A stretch of DNA of 64,000 nucleotides from positions 124,001 to 188,000 of the forward strand of contig WGMM01000031.1 in the NCBI GenBank assembly GCA_016125085.1, in the 5' to 3' direction. Both the position numbers and the translations under genes were made by a program. Every line of letters begins with the position of its first letter. Within the stretch, counting starts at the first letter, position 1. Positions 9,785 through 19,191 of the stretch are shown here, piece by piece. The stretch comes from a bacterium. Lineage in GTDB: Bacteria > Planctomycetota > Planctomycetia > Isosphaerales > Isosphaeraceae. The notes under the pieces are model-generated. The model ran no database searches. It saw nothing but the letters and a program-made list of their open reading frames with translations, and was not told where the DNA came from.

Positions 9785-11101
9785 TCAGGCAGAACCGATT
9801 CTCAATGGTTCGGGGCCGAGGGTCAGGATCGTCCGGTTCTCAAGATCCAGGTCTTTCGCATGTCGGCTCACGTCATCCGCCGAGATCGAGGCCAGGGCGA
9901 GACGAATCTCGTCGATCGAGCGTACACGGCCGAGATGGTAAAAATCAGCGGCCAGAGTGGCGGAACGGGAGAGGCTCGATTCCTGCTGCATGACCAGGCC
10001 ACTCAAGAGCCCTGCTCGCATCATGTCAAGCTCTTCCTCGTCGATTCCGTCCTTGCGCAACCGATCGAGTTCGCCTAGAGTCACATCCAGCGTTTCCTGG
10101 GCCCGGTCCGATCCCGTCCCTGCGTAGATCAGCGCTGCGGCCTGCTTGTGCATCGCTTCGTAACCGGCGTAGACCGTGTAACACAGGCCCCGCTTTTCAC
10201 GAACTTCGGTGAACAGCCTCGCGGACGCGTAACCGCCCAGAATCGCCAGAAGGGCACGGGCCTTGTAATAGTCCGGATGATTGATGTCGAGTGTCGGAAA
10301 CGCCATGGTGATCTGACACTGGTTCGTTTCTTTCGTGTGGTGCGCGACTTGCGGCTCCGGCGATACATGAGTCGGCAGTTCGACAGGCTGAGCCTTCCAG
10401 TCGCCGAAAAGCCGGGCGACGAGATCTTTCGTCCGGTCGAAATCCAGCGAACCGGCGATCGCGAGAATTGCGCCAGAGGGCTGAATGAGTGTCTCATAAG
10501 CGGCCTGAATGTCTTCGCAACTCATCGCTTCCAGGCTGGTCGCTTCACCACCGGAATGACGACCCCATGCGGGCCCGAAATAGCGTTTACGCAGTTCGGT
10601 CATTGCGAGCGAAGCGGGATCGTCTTCGAGGCTCGAAAGGCTTTGAAGTGCCAGCGCGCGAATCGGTTCGAGCGATTCGGCCCCGAGGTGGGGCCGCAGA
10701 ACCATATCGGCCATCAGTTCCAGAGCCGGTTCCACGCTGGTGCCCAGCATCGCGGCCGATAGCGACAGGTGAGTTACCGAGGCGGATTGGTTATGCGTAA
10801 CCCCCAGCGAGTCGAATGCGGCCACGAGTTCCGAAGCATCCCTTTGCCCTGCCCCGCGAACCAGCCATTCCGCCAGCATCGCGGATCGCCCCAGCCTGTC
10901 TGCCGGATCGAAAACGGCTCCGGCGGGGATGAGCAGGGTCATGGCTGCGGATCGCAAAGCCGACATCGGCTCGGCCACGATCGTCAATCCGTTAGGCAGT
11001 TTTTCGATTCTTACGGCGGATTGGGTCACGCGGAAAATACTCCAGATCGGTCGGATGTCGACTCGTCGATTCATCGATTTCGGTTCGGGAGCCACAATCA
11101 T
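9785..11101 (-). CDS. M16-family peptidase-like protein, probable non-catalytic subunit
   Basis: M16 N-terminus (LPNGLTIVAEPM) and R/Y motif (EVREKRGLCYTVYAGYE). No HxxEH at the expected site (SAMLAEWLVRGAG). Confidence 0.82.
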   Translation of the reverse strand: MIVAPEPKSMNRRVDIRPIWSIFRVTQSAVRIEKLPNGLTIVAEPMSALRSAAMTLLIPAGAVFDPADRLGRSAMLAEWLVRGAGQRDASELVAAFDSLGVTHNQSASVTHLSLSAAMLGTSVEPALELMADMVLRPHLGAESLEPIRALALQSLSSLEDDPASLAMTELRKRYFGPAWGRHSGGEATSLEAMSCEDIQAAYETLIQPSGAILAIAGSLDFDRTKDLVARLFGDWKAQPVELPTHVSPEPQVAHHTKETNQCQITMAFPTLDINHPDYYKARALLAILGGYASARLFTEVREKRGLCYTVYAGYEAMHKQAAALIYAGTGSDRAQETLDVTLGELDRLRKDGIDEEELDMMRAGLLSGLVMQQESSLSRSATLAADFYHLGRVRSIDEIRLALASISADDVSRHAKDLDLENRTILTLGPEPLRIGSA

Positions 11102-11226
11102 AACAACGAAGCGTCTTCAGCCGAAATAGTTTCGTCGGAACCTGTTCGCGAGATAGGGCGACGACGTCAGGCCGATTCGCCATGCATAATTGATTTGATA
11201 AAGTACTGGCGCTCAAACCCGGGACC

Positions 11227-11856
11227 ATGATGAACATGAACGCGGCGGACGAAAATCGGCAGGAAGCGTTCGACGACTGGAGCCGGCTTCGACAAGGGCT
11301 CATCCGAATCGGCCTTGATCGTCCGTGGCCGGAAAGCCTGATCTGGATCGGCGTCTTCCACCTGACCGCCTGTATCGTCTGCCATATCCTTTATCGTTAT
11401 GTGACGATCGCCCCACTGCCTTACCTGGCCACATGGTCGGCGCAGCTGGCTGCGAATATCTTAATGCTCCGTAAACTTCATGGTCGAGGCTGGAGCCGTT
11501 CTCACCCGCTGATCGGCGTGCTGACACGCGTCTGGTTGACATTCCTCATCATTTCCTTCAGCGTCACGAGCTATAGTGAAATGTCCGCAGCGCAGGCCAA
11601 CGCTTTCAACTGGTTCAAGCCGGCTTGGGCGAGCCTTTCCTGCTTCGCCTGGGCAATGACGGCCTGGATAGTCAGCCCCTGGTTCGTCGTGGCGGCCGTC
11701 TGGACATGGGCCACCGGCTGGGCCATGATTTACAGAATCCATGACGCCTACCTGATTTACGGCATCGGCTGGGCCACCCTGCTCTGGGTGGTCGCCGCAA
11801 TCCTGATCCGAAAACGCAAACGACAAGCTGGACAATTCGAAAAACGCGTTGAGTAA
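11227..11856 (+). CDS. Hypothetical multi-pass membrane protein
   Basis: Several hydrophobic segments. Long ORF in an otherwise free interval. Confidence 0.6.
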   Translation: MMNMNAADENRQEAFDDWSRLRQGLIRIGLDRPWPESLIWIGVFHLTACIVCHILYRYVTIAPLPYLATWSAQLAANILMLRKLHGRGWSRSHPLIGVLTRVWLTFLIISFSVTSYSEMSAAQANAFNWFKPAWASLSCFAWAMTAWIVSPWFVVAAVWTWATGWAMIYRIHDAYLIYGIGWATLLWVVAAILIRKRKRQAGQFEKRVE

Positions 11857-11924
11857 GCGAGATGCACCCACGCAATCTTGCAGGCATGGGTGCGAAGCTG
11901 GCTCCTCGAGCTCGTTCTGACCGA

Positions 11925-12908
11925 TCAGGTCGTATACTGGCCGACCTTATAATCGGACAAATGTTCGCGGATGTAGGCGATCGTCGCCTCAAGCCCTTGC
12001 TCCAGCGAGTGCTGCGACTTCCAGCCGAACAACTCCTGGGCCAGCTTCGTTCCGGCCAGAAGACGCCCGACTTCGCTCTTCGCGGGCCTTACCCGCTGCT
12101 CGTCCGTCTGAACTTCGATCTGAACTCCCATCAGACGTCCAATCGTTTCGACGAGTTCTCCGATCGTCAAATCTTCGCCACGTCCGACATTGACGCTTCG
12201 GCCCAGTGCTGCGTCACAGCCCGCGATCGTGACGAACGCCGAGGCGGTATCCTTGACGTAAGTCAAGTCTCTGCGAGGATCAAGAGATCCAAGGCGGATT
12301 CTGGGACTGACCAGGGCCTGACTGATGATCGACGGAATGATCGCCCGTGCCGACTGACGCGGACCGAACGTGTTGAACGGCCGCAAGACGGTCACCGGCA
12401 AACCGAAGGAGCGGTAATAGGAGAGCCCCAGAGCGTCCGAAGCGATTTTCGTCGCGGCGTACGGTGACTGGCCGACCAGCGGGTGCGATTCGTCGATCGG
12501 CACGTACTGAGCAGTCCCATAGACTTCGGAAGTGCTGGTAAGAACGACCCTTTCGATCGAGTCGCAATCCTTAGCCGCATCGAGGACATGACACGTGCCA
12601 AGAACGTTCGTCTGAACGACGTCGAGCGGATTCTGATAGGAATACGGAATCGCGATGAGTGCCCCCAGGTGCAGTACCCACTCCTGTCCACGCACGGCTT
12701 TACGGACCGATTCCGGGTCTTTCAAATCGCCGCGAAAGATCTCGATGGAGTTCGTGATCTGAGCTGGCAGACGATCCAGATGGCCCCGGTCGTCCCTGCC
12801 GTTATATCGCACGAAGGCGCGAACGTCATGACCAGCTTCGACCAGCGTTTCGACGAGATGGCTGCCGATGAACCCCGCCGCACCCGTCACTAACGTCTTC
12901 TTGCCCAT
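11925..12908 (-). CDS. NAD-dependent epimerase/dehydratase (extended SDR; UDP- or GDP-sugar)
   Basis: KKTLVTGAAGFIGSHLVETL, TSTSEVYG, SPYAATKIASD, RPFNTFGPRQSARAIIP. ATG at 12908. Confidence 0.88.
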   Translation of the reverse strand: MGKKTLVTGAAGFIGSHLVETLVEAGHDVRAFVRYNGRDDRGHLDRLPAQITNSIEIFRGDLKDPESVRKAVRGQEWVLHLGALIAIPYSYQNPLDVVQTNVLGTCHVLDAAKDCDSIERVVLTSTSEVYGTAQYVPIDESHPLVGQSPYAATKIASDALGLSYYRSFGLPVTVLRPFNTFGPRQSARAIIPSIISQALVSPRIRLGSLDPRRDLTYVKDTASAFVTIAGCDAALGRSVNVGRGEDLTIGELVETIGRLMGVQIEVQTDEQRVRPAKSEVGRLLAGTKLAQELFGWKSQHSLEQGLEATIAYIREHLSDYKVGQYTT

Positions 12909-13253
12909 GACCTTCCCTGATTTCTGGCGTTCCTTGACCCCAATATCGCACGACATCATAGCGACTGGAACCTTTTTCGCAACCGGAATCGTCCAGCTCA
13001 TCGGATAACTTATCGCAGCAAGAAAAGCCATGATCAACAAGATTAATTTGCCTGACCAGCCGTCCTTGCCGAAACAAACCTGATACCGCAATCCTAAATT
13101 TTTAGCCAGCTGGATTTAAGCCCCTATCCATCGCAGGACGATAACTCTTGCGTAGACAGGAAAATGTTGAACAGATCCGAAGCATTCGGTCGCTGACCCC
13201 ATCCAGGGAGGGACAAGGGAGCACCGCTGACACGACTCAGGAGCGTTCTCCCC

Positions 13254-14120
13254 ATGGCTCTTCGCATGATATTGACGGCGATGGTCGTATCGATGAGTCT
13301 TCCGTTGCCGAGCGTGGACACCTGCCGCTCGCTGGTCAACGAAATGAACCAGGAATTGTCCGCGGCTCTTTCCGACGTCGGAACGGAGCTGGTTTCCCGG
13401 TTTCCCGACGGATCGGAACTTCTTGCCGTAGCAGCTGTTTCTGAGGCCGCTGCCGATGTGCGCGGCGAAACGAAAATCTATACGATCGACGAAACATTCG
13501 CGAACATCCTCGATGAATTCGCGGTCGAAGCGGCCCGGCCCGCCATCGAACAGGCCAGTATCGAACAAGCGGCGATCGATGCCCGGCGGATTCCTCTCGA
13601 ACCGGTCATCCATCCTTTGCCCCCAGCTGTCGAAGCGACAGAAGTCCTTCCCTCCGCAGCAGATCTGATTCGCAGCGTCTCCGAAGAGTTTGCGGCTCGC
13701 CCCATCGACGCTGCGAGCCAGGAATGGTCGACCATCGCTGCCGGCAAGTGCGGTGAATTCGACACGATCCTCGAATCGATCGAGATGACTTTTCCTGTCA
13801 ACTCCGCCGACATCGGCCCCTGGCAATGGGTCGATGACGAAGGCGACGTCGAAACCCCGCCGATGGTGGTGGCATCTCAACCCACAGAACCTGCCAAAGT
13901 CGTCGTAACGCCTGTGGAATCTATCACTTCGGACTGGCTCGCCATCCTGATCGAAAAGAGCATGGAAGACCGGTCCGAACCGGCCGAATCGCTGGTTCGC
14001 GTCCCCGACTCCCACAATTCGGATATCGAGGCAGCCCCGGGCTCAACGATCCGTGACGCCTTCCGCAAGACGGCCGAGGCTATTGCCTTATGGTCGAAAG
14101 TCATGACCCGCCCTTACTGA
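13254..14120 (+). CDS. Hypothetical secreted/acidic protein
   Basis: Hydrophobic N-terminus (MILTAMVVSMSLPLPSV). Followed directly by a strong terminator at 14167. Confidence 0.55.
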   Translation: MALRMILTAMVVSMSLPLPSVDTCRSLVNEMNQELSAALSDVGTELVSRFPDGSELLAVAAVSEAAADVRGETKIYTIDETFANILDEFAVEAARPAIEQASIEQAAIDARRIPLEPVIHPLPPAVEATEVLPSAADLIRSVSEEFAARPIDAASQEWSTIAAGKCGEFDTILESIEMTFPVNSADIGPWQWVDDEGDVETPPMVVASQPTEPAKVVVTPVESITSDWLAILIEKSMEDRSEPAESLVRVPDSHNSDIEAAPGSTIRDAFRKTAEAIALWSKVMTRPY

Positions 14121-14166
14121 TAGATGTGAGCTGGCAGGTCTGTTCCGCAAGATGAACCAGCCGACT

Positions 14167-14195
14167 AGCCCCGGACGCGCTCCGGGGCTTTCTCA
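14167..14195 (+). terminator. Rho-independent terminator
   Basis: Perfect 9-bp stem AGCCCCGGA-CGCGC-TCCGGGGCT followed by TTCTCATTTCTCCTTTT. Confidence 0.85.
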
Positions 14196-14692
14196 TTTCT
14201 CCTTTTCGAAATAACCTGCTTCGCTGAGTCGTCATCGAATACGAGCACCGGTCCGCATTTCGCTGATCCGCGTCCAAAAATTTGACCCGTCCGACTCCCG
14301 ATCGAATAAAGATCGGATCTGTTACGTCATTAACTTCGAAGCTCGGACGGATCGTGACGGTTCTGACGGTCGCATCGCGGTACCAGACAACCGAATCGAT
14401 ACGAACCGGCCGTGCTGCACTGGCATAGTCGTTTCGAACATGCGATACTTGCCTCATCGACACAATTCAGCCAGTTTGCCGATTCCTCATTTCCGATCAG
14501 ATCCGCACATACTCCGGACAAATCCGTACGTTGCGGCCTTCGACGCGGAAATGATGGTATATTGGATGCAGTGCATGGCCGGGGAAAACGGTCCAGAATT
14601 GGTAGAACGCGCGATCGCGATCGTCAGGGATTCCGGAGCGGCAAGGTCGCCACGAGGGAACCGAATCGGGCAAATCCGAAAATCGTCGTTGG

Positions 14693-16408
14693 TTGAAGGC
14701 TGAAATGGAGACTCGCGACATGCTGAACCGTTCCCGTCTGCGAAACAGAACACTTGCCCTGGCGTTTGCCGGGATGTCATGGGGCCTGGTCGATATCGCC
14801 ATCGCGGAATCGATCCCGCTTCCCGATCAGCTTGTCAACCTGGGTCGTCAGGCTCAATCACAGGGTCAATCGGCCGACGCCCGGAAGTTCTTCGATCAGG
14901 CTCTCAAGCTCGATCCATCGAACGCCAAGGCTCGTCAGGGCATCGATCAGATCGGCGATGTCCGTCAGGTTGCGATGAGGCCTATGCAGGATCCTCCCGC
15001 CCCTGCCGAAGAGCAACCGCCAGTAGTTGCCGGCGAAAACAAAACGGCGACGCTGGAAAACATCGCCCAGATGGAATCGGTCCGGAATCAGCAGTTCGCG
15101 GCCGAAATTCGCCAGAAGCAGCAGGCTGCCCGCAACTATCTGAACGCCAACAACCCGGATGCGGCCCTGAACGCTCTGCGTCAGGCCCAGAACATGGTCC
15201 GCTCAGCGACGGACGTTCCTGAAGCGACACGGGTACGTCTCGACCGTGAGATTCAGGCTTCGCTGCTTTCTGCTACGCGGGAAGAAGAACGGATTCTGGA
15301 ACGGCAGGCTGAAGATGCCCGCCTGGGTTCGCTCGCGGAAGCACGTTCCCGTGCCCTCCAGGAATACGAAGACGTCAATAAAACCGTCGACGTCCTGTTG
15401 GAACAGTTCGACAACCTGATCAATCAGGGCATCTATAACGTCATGTACTCCGGCGGTTTCGGGAGCATTTCCGAATCGGTCGAGCCATTCGTCCAGGCAC
15501 GCCTGCTGGCTCAGAAGGCCCGTGCGATGAGGCCTAACGAAGAAGCCCCGATCGCGGCCGAAATTGTCGCCGCCCGGATCGGTTTCTACGCCCTCGCCCG
15601 CGAATATGAGGCTCTGAAAGAATTCAACTTCATGCTTTCGCTGGCGGACGTCGACCGCGCGGCGGTTCCCTTCCCGGACGACCAGTTCATCGCTTACCCG
15701 CCTGTGGACCGGTTCCGCGAAATCACGGAAAAGCGCGCCAAGTACCGTGAAGCGACCGACCTCGTCACGCGTGACCCCCAGAGCCAGTCGATCATCGACA
15801 AGCTCAACGACCCGATCTCGTTGCCCTTCCCCAACGAAACTCCTCTGGAAGACGTTCTGAAGTACATCACCCAGAACACCCAGGGGCCCAACGACAACGG
15901 CATTCAGATCCACGTCGACCCGATCGGCCTCGAAGACGCCAGCGCGACGATGCAATCGCCAGTCACGCTGAATCTTGAAGGCGTGCCGCTGAAACGCGCT
16001 CTCAAGATCATGCTCGACCAGCTTGACTTGACCTACACGGTTCAGGACGGCGTCCTGTTCATCTCGTGGAAAGCCGCGGAAGACCTGCCGACCGATCGTC
16101 GCGTCTACCCCGTCGCCGACCTCGCCCTCATTCCGATGTCCCTCATGACCGGCTTCCCTCCTATGGGTGGCGGTGGTATGGGCGGTGGCATGGGCGGCAT
16201 GGGTGGCGGCATGGGTGGCGGTGGCATGGGCGGCATGGGCGGTGGCATGGGCGGCATGGGCGGCGGCGGTATGGGTGGTATGGGCGGTGGCATGGGCGGC
16301 ATGGGCGGTGGCATGGGTGGCATGGGTGGCGGCATGCGTTCGATGCCCGTCGCTCCCCAGGGCCCTGGCCAGGGTGCCCGTACGTTCGAGGAAAAAAAAA
16401 TGAATTGA
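14693..16408 (+). CDS. Secreted TPR/STN-like (secretin N-domain-like) protein with Met/Gly-rich C-terminal tail
   Basis: Hydrophobic N-terminus; TPR-like ADARKFFDQALKLDPSNAKARQGID; STN-like PLEDVLKYITQNT...VTLNLEGVPLKRALKIMLDQLDLTYTVQDGVLFIS; GGM repeat tail. Confidence 0.75.
   Translation: MKAEMETRDMLNRSRLRNRTLALAFAGMSWGLVDIAIAESIPLPDQLVNLGRQAQSQGQSADARKFFDQALKLDPSNAKARQGIDQIGDVRQVAMRPMQDPPAPAEEQPPVVAGENKTATLENIAQMESVRNQQFAAEIRQKQQAARNYLNANNPDAALNALRQAQNMVRSATDVPEATRVRLDREIQASLLSATREEERILERQAEDARLGSLAEARSRALQEYEDVNKTVDVLLEQFDNLINQGIYNVMYSGGFGSISESVEPFVQARLLAQKARAMRPNEEAPIAAEIVAARIGFYALAREYEALKEFNFMLSLADVDRAAVPFPDDQFIAYPPVDRFREITEKRAKYREATDLVTRDPQSQSIIDKLNDPISLPFPNETPLEDVLKYITQNTQGPNDNGIQIHVDPIGLEDASATMQSPVTLNLEGVPLKRALKIMLDQLDLTYTVQDGVLFISWKAAEDLPTDRRVYPVADLALIPMSLMTGFPPMGGGGMGGGMGGMGGGMGGGGMGGMGGGMGGMGGGGMGGMGGGMGGMGGGMGGMGGGMRSMPVAPQGPGQGARTFEEKKMN
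16163..16337 (+). repeat. In-frame low-complexity (GGM)n/(GGGM)n coding repeat
   Basis: Repeated ggcatgggcgg units encoding MGGGGMGGGMGGMGGGMGGGGMGGMGG..., about 17 Met in the tail. Confidence 0.95.
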
Positions 16409-16448
16409 ACAAGGCTTACCCAGGCCCCGCAAACCCCGCAAACAGACC

Positions 16449-16478
16449 GAACCAGGCATCGCAATCGGTGCCTGGTTC
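16449..16478 (+). terminator. Terminator-like stem-loop between two co-oriented ORFs
   Basis: Perfect 10-bp inverted repeat GAACCAGGCA-TCGCAATCGG-TGCCTGGTTC followed by TTTGCG; the U-tract is weak. Confidence 0.6.
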
Positions 16479-16518
16479 TTTGCGTTCCGGGGGCTTGCCA
16501 CAACCCAGCGGCACGTTC

Positions 16519-17844
16519 ATGGAACGTGAGAATCGCAAGCGGGAAGCAGCCAAAAGAAATGCTGCGAACCCTTCCGCGAAAACTCTCGCCAAACAGAAAC
16601 TTGCCGACCCAATTACCTTCTGGGACAACTATTACGCCACTCCGAAAGCGAACGACGATCCGGAAGATTTGCTTGGCTTGGTCGCCCTCCTGCGAGTGGA
16701 CAAAAAGTTTCGCGATATCGAAGGAGCCCTTCGCGGCTATCTGCGGCACCATTCGGACATGGCGGAAGTCTGGATGTACGATGCCCTTCTGGCCGCGATC
16801 GAAATCAACAAAGGCGACGAGCAGGAAGCGAAAACCCTCGCCGGCTATGCGGCTCATCTGGCGAAAGACTCCGAAAACCCCAACGATCTGTTTCAGGTCG
16901 CCGATATTCTTCTGCTTCGCAATTGGCTGGAACCTGTCGGTGCCCCTGGGTACAAAGCGAACCTGGGCGACATTCTCGAAAAGCTCGAGAAAAAGGTGCC
17001 GCATCGGATCGAACCGATGCTGATGAATGTCCTGATGGCGGAACGGACGGCAAACCCTGCCCGCATGGCCGATGCAATGGATTCGATCCTTTCGATCGGC
17101 TGGCCTGGTACCGATGAAGGTGTCCGTCGCGAAGCCAAAATGCGGACCGAAGCGCTGGTGAAGTCGCTCAAATCCTCCGACCGTGCCGACGAAGCCAGGG
17201 TTCTGATGGAAAGGTATGCCGATTCGGCGACTCGGGACCTCGTCATCCGCCTGAAATGGACAGGCACTGCGGATTTGGACCTCGCGATCGAAGAACCACT
17301 GGGGGCGACTGCCAACTACGACACCCCTCGTACGGTGTTCGGAGGCTCGCTGATTTCGAACGGCCGCGGCACGAAAGCGGACTCATCCGCGGAAGAAGCG
17401 TATGTCTGCCCGCGCGGATTCGACGGCAAATACACCGTTCGAGTGAATACGGCCTATAACTCGCCGGAAGATCCCAAGTCCATGGTCCGTAAGGCCCAGC
17501 TTGAAGTGATCATGCATGAGGGCACTTCTCGGGAAACCCGCAAAACCTACGACATCGACCTGACCAGCGAACCGGTCGCGCCGATTGTGGTCGAACTCAC
17601 GGGCGGACGACGAACGGACGTCCTTCCATTCCTGGCCCCTCAGCCTCTTCCGCCCCTGCCTGACAAGATCACGGCCAAGATCCAGGAGAAAATGAAGGCC
17701 CAGAAGTCGCCCGCGGCGATCGGGGCTGGCGGATCACGCACGGCCCCCGCATCGAAAACGTCTGGTTCGAAGCCAATCGTCGTCCCGGACTATCAGCCGA
17801 AGTCGACCAAAGCCATCGACCTGACGAATCCGAAACCGAAATGA
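16519..17844 (+). CDS. Hypothetical protein with TPR-like N-terminus and DUF2135-like C-terminal domain
   Basis: DLVIRLKWTGTADLDLAIEEPLG...GFDGKYTVRVNTAYNSPEDP...LEVIMHEGTSRETRKTYDIDL. ATG at 16519, although the frame is open upstream to 16066. Confidence 0.65.
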   Translation: MERENRKREAAKRNAANPSAKTLAKQKLADPITFWDNYYATPKANDDPEDLLGLVALLRVDKKFRDIEGALRGYLRHHSDMAEVWMYDALLAAIEINKGDEQEAKTLAGYAAHLAKDSENPNDLFQVADILLLRNWLEPVGAPGYKANLGDILEKLEKKVPHRIEPMLMNVLMAERTANPARMADAMDSILSIGWPGTDEGVRREAKMRTEALVKSLKSSDRADEARVLMERYADSATRDLVIRLKWTGTADLDLAIEEPLGATANYDTPRTVFGGSLISNGRGTKADSSAEEAYVCPRGFDGKYTVRVNTAYNSPEDPKSMVRKAQLEVIMHEGTSRETRKTYDIDLTSEPVAPIVVELTGGRRTDVLPFLAPQPLPPLPDKITAKIQEKMKAQKSPAAIGAGGSRTAPASKTSGSKPIVVPDYQPKSTKAIDLTNPKPK

Positions 17845-17900
17845 CGGATTCGGATGGAAGCCATTGACCTGAAATGATCTCGATGGACAAACGAAGGCAA

Positions 17901-19064
17901 TCAGCCCCGTTTGTTCATCGCAGCTTTGAATTCGCCGAAGAGATAGGCCGAATCATGCGGTCCGGCGGAAGCCTCCGGGTGATACTGAACGCAGAACACC
18001 GGCAGGCTTTTATGACGCAAGCCTTCCACCGTATTATCGTTCAGATTGACGTGAGTCACTTCGGCGTGATCCGGCATACTCGCCGCATCGACCGCGAAAC
18101 CATGATTCTGAGTGGTGATTTCCACCCGGCCCGTGCGATTGTTCCGCACGGGATGGTTCGCTCCGCGATGGCCGAATTTCAGCTTGAACGTACGGCCGCC
18201 GAGAGCCTGCCCCAAGAGCTGATGCCCCAGGCAGATCCCGAAAATCGGGACTCCGTCCTTCTCCGCACAATCGACCATCAGTTTCTGAAGAGTGGAGATC
18301 GCGCCGGTGAGAGGCTCCGGATCGCCAGGGCCATTGGAAACGAAGATTCCGTCGGGTTTCAATTCCTTGATCGCGTCCGGCGGATGACTTCCTGGAACGA
18401 CCGTGACCCTGCAACCTGAAGAAACCAGGTGCCGGGGTATGTTCCACTTCATACCGAAGTCGAGTGCCACGACGTGTTTGGCCACTTTGCCGTCGCTGGC
18501 GTTCGATTCGCCGTAAAGTGGCTCGTTCCAGGCGACCGGAGCATCGATCATGACGTCGCGGGTGAGATCGATGCCCACGAGGCCGGGGCTGGCCTTCACA
18601 CGATCGACGAGGTCGGTATCCGATAGAGCCGAGTCGACGGCGATCATACCCCTCATCGCACCCAGGCTGCGTGTCATGCGAACGAGCCGACGCGTGTCGA
18701 TACCGAGAATTCCGGGAATGCCGAGCCGTTCCATGTAGTGGTTCAAGTCTTCTTCAGACCGGAAGTTGCTGGGCCTTTGGGCCAGCGACCGGATCACGAA
18801 ACCGCGCACCCATGGCTTACGGCTTTCGGCGTCATCGGAGTTGATGCCGTAATTGCCGATTTCGGGATAGGTCATGGCGACGATCTGGCCATGATACGAC
18901 GGGTCGGTCAAAATCTCCTGATATCCCGTCATGCTGGTGTTGAAAACGACCTCGCCATTCGCGATGCCGGGGGCACCAAAGCCGGATCCTCGGAAGATTT
19001 CCCCGTTTTCCAAAACAAGCCGCGCGGGAGGTCGCATGGACATGATCGTTTCGAACGTCTCCAA
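17901..19064 (-). CDS. carA: Carbamoyl-phosphate synthase small subunit
   Basis: LVLENGEIFRGSGFGAPGIANGEVVFNTSMTGYQEILTDPSYHGQIV. GATase motifs FGICLGHQLLGQALG and QYHPEASAGPHD. Confidence 0.96.
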   Translation of the reverse strand: METFETIMSMRPPARLVLENGEIFRGSGFGAPGIANGEVVFNTSMTGYQEILTDPSYHGQIVAMTYPEIGNYGINSDDAESRKPWVRGFVIRSLAQRPSNFRSEEDLNHYMERLGIPGILGIDTRRLVRMTRSLGAMRGMIAVDSALSDTDLVDRVKASPGLVGIDLTRDVMIDAPVAWNEPLYGESNASDGKVAKHVVALDFGMKWNIPRHLVSSGCRVTVVPGSHPPDAIKELKPDGIFVSNGPGDPEPLTGAISTLQKLMVDCAEKDGVPIFGICLGHQLLGQALGGRTFKLKFGHRGANHPVRNNRTGRVEITTQNHGFAVDAASMPDHAEVTHVNLNDNTVEGLRHKSLPVFCVQYHPEASAGPHDSAYLFGEFKAAMNKRG

Positions 19065-19191
19065 TTGTCTCGGTCTTCCTGATCAGGGCACCCTTCTCGA
19101 CCCCGCATTCTAACGTAATCACGGCCAAAATTGCAGAATCCGGTTGCCATCGACCTCAAAGCTCAAGTCGCAAAGCACAACGTCATAAGAC

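Noticed and set aside
13116-14015. 299-aa antisense ORF
   Set aside because: Opposite a plausible secreted-protein CDS, with biased Asp/Arg/Phe composition typical of antisense frames in GC-rich DNA.
15203-16501. 432-aa antisense ORF with (HATHAAHATA)n repeats
   Set aside because: Antisense shadow of the GGM repeat; not protein-like.
16066-16518. Upstream extension of the 592-aa ORF and the alternative-frame ORFs through the GGM repeat (RHGRWHG..., HPCRPCHR...)
   Set aside because: These are by-products of reading the Met/Gly coding repeat in other frames. The authentic downstream CDS is best started at 16519, apart from the slippage hypothesis reported separately.
17901-19064. carA without an adjacent carB
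   Set aside because: Unlinked carA/carB is common in bacteria; not notable by itself.
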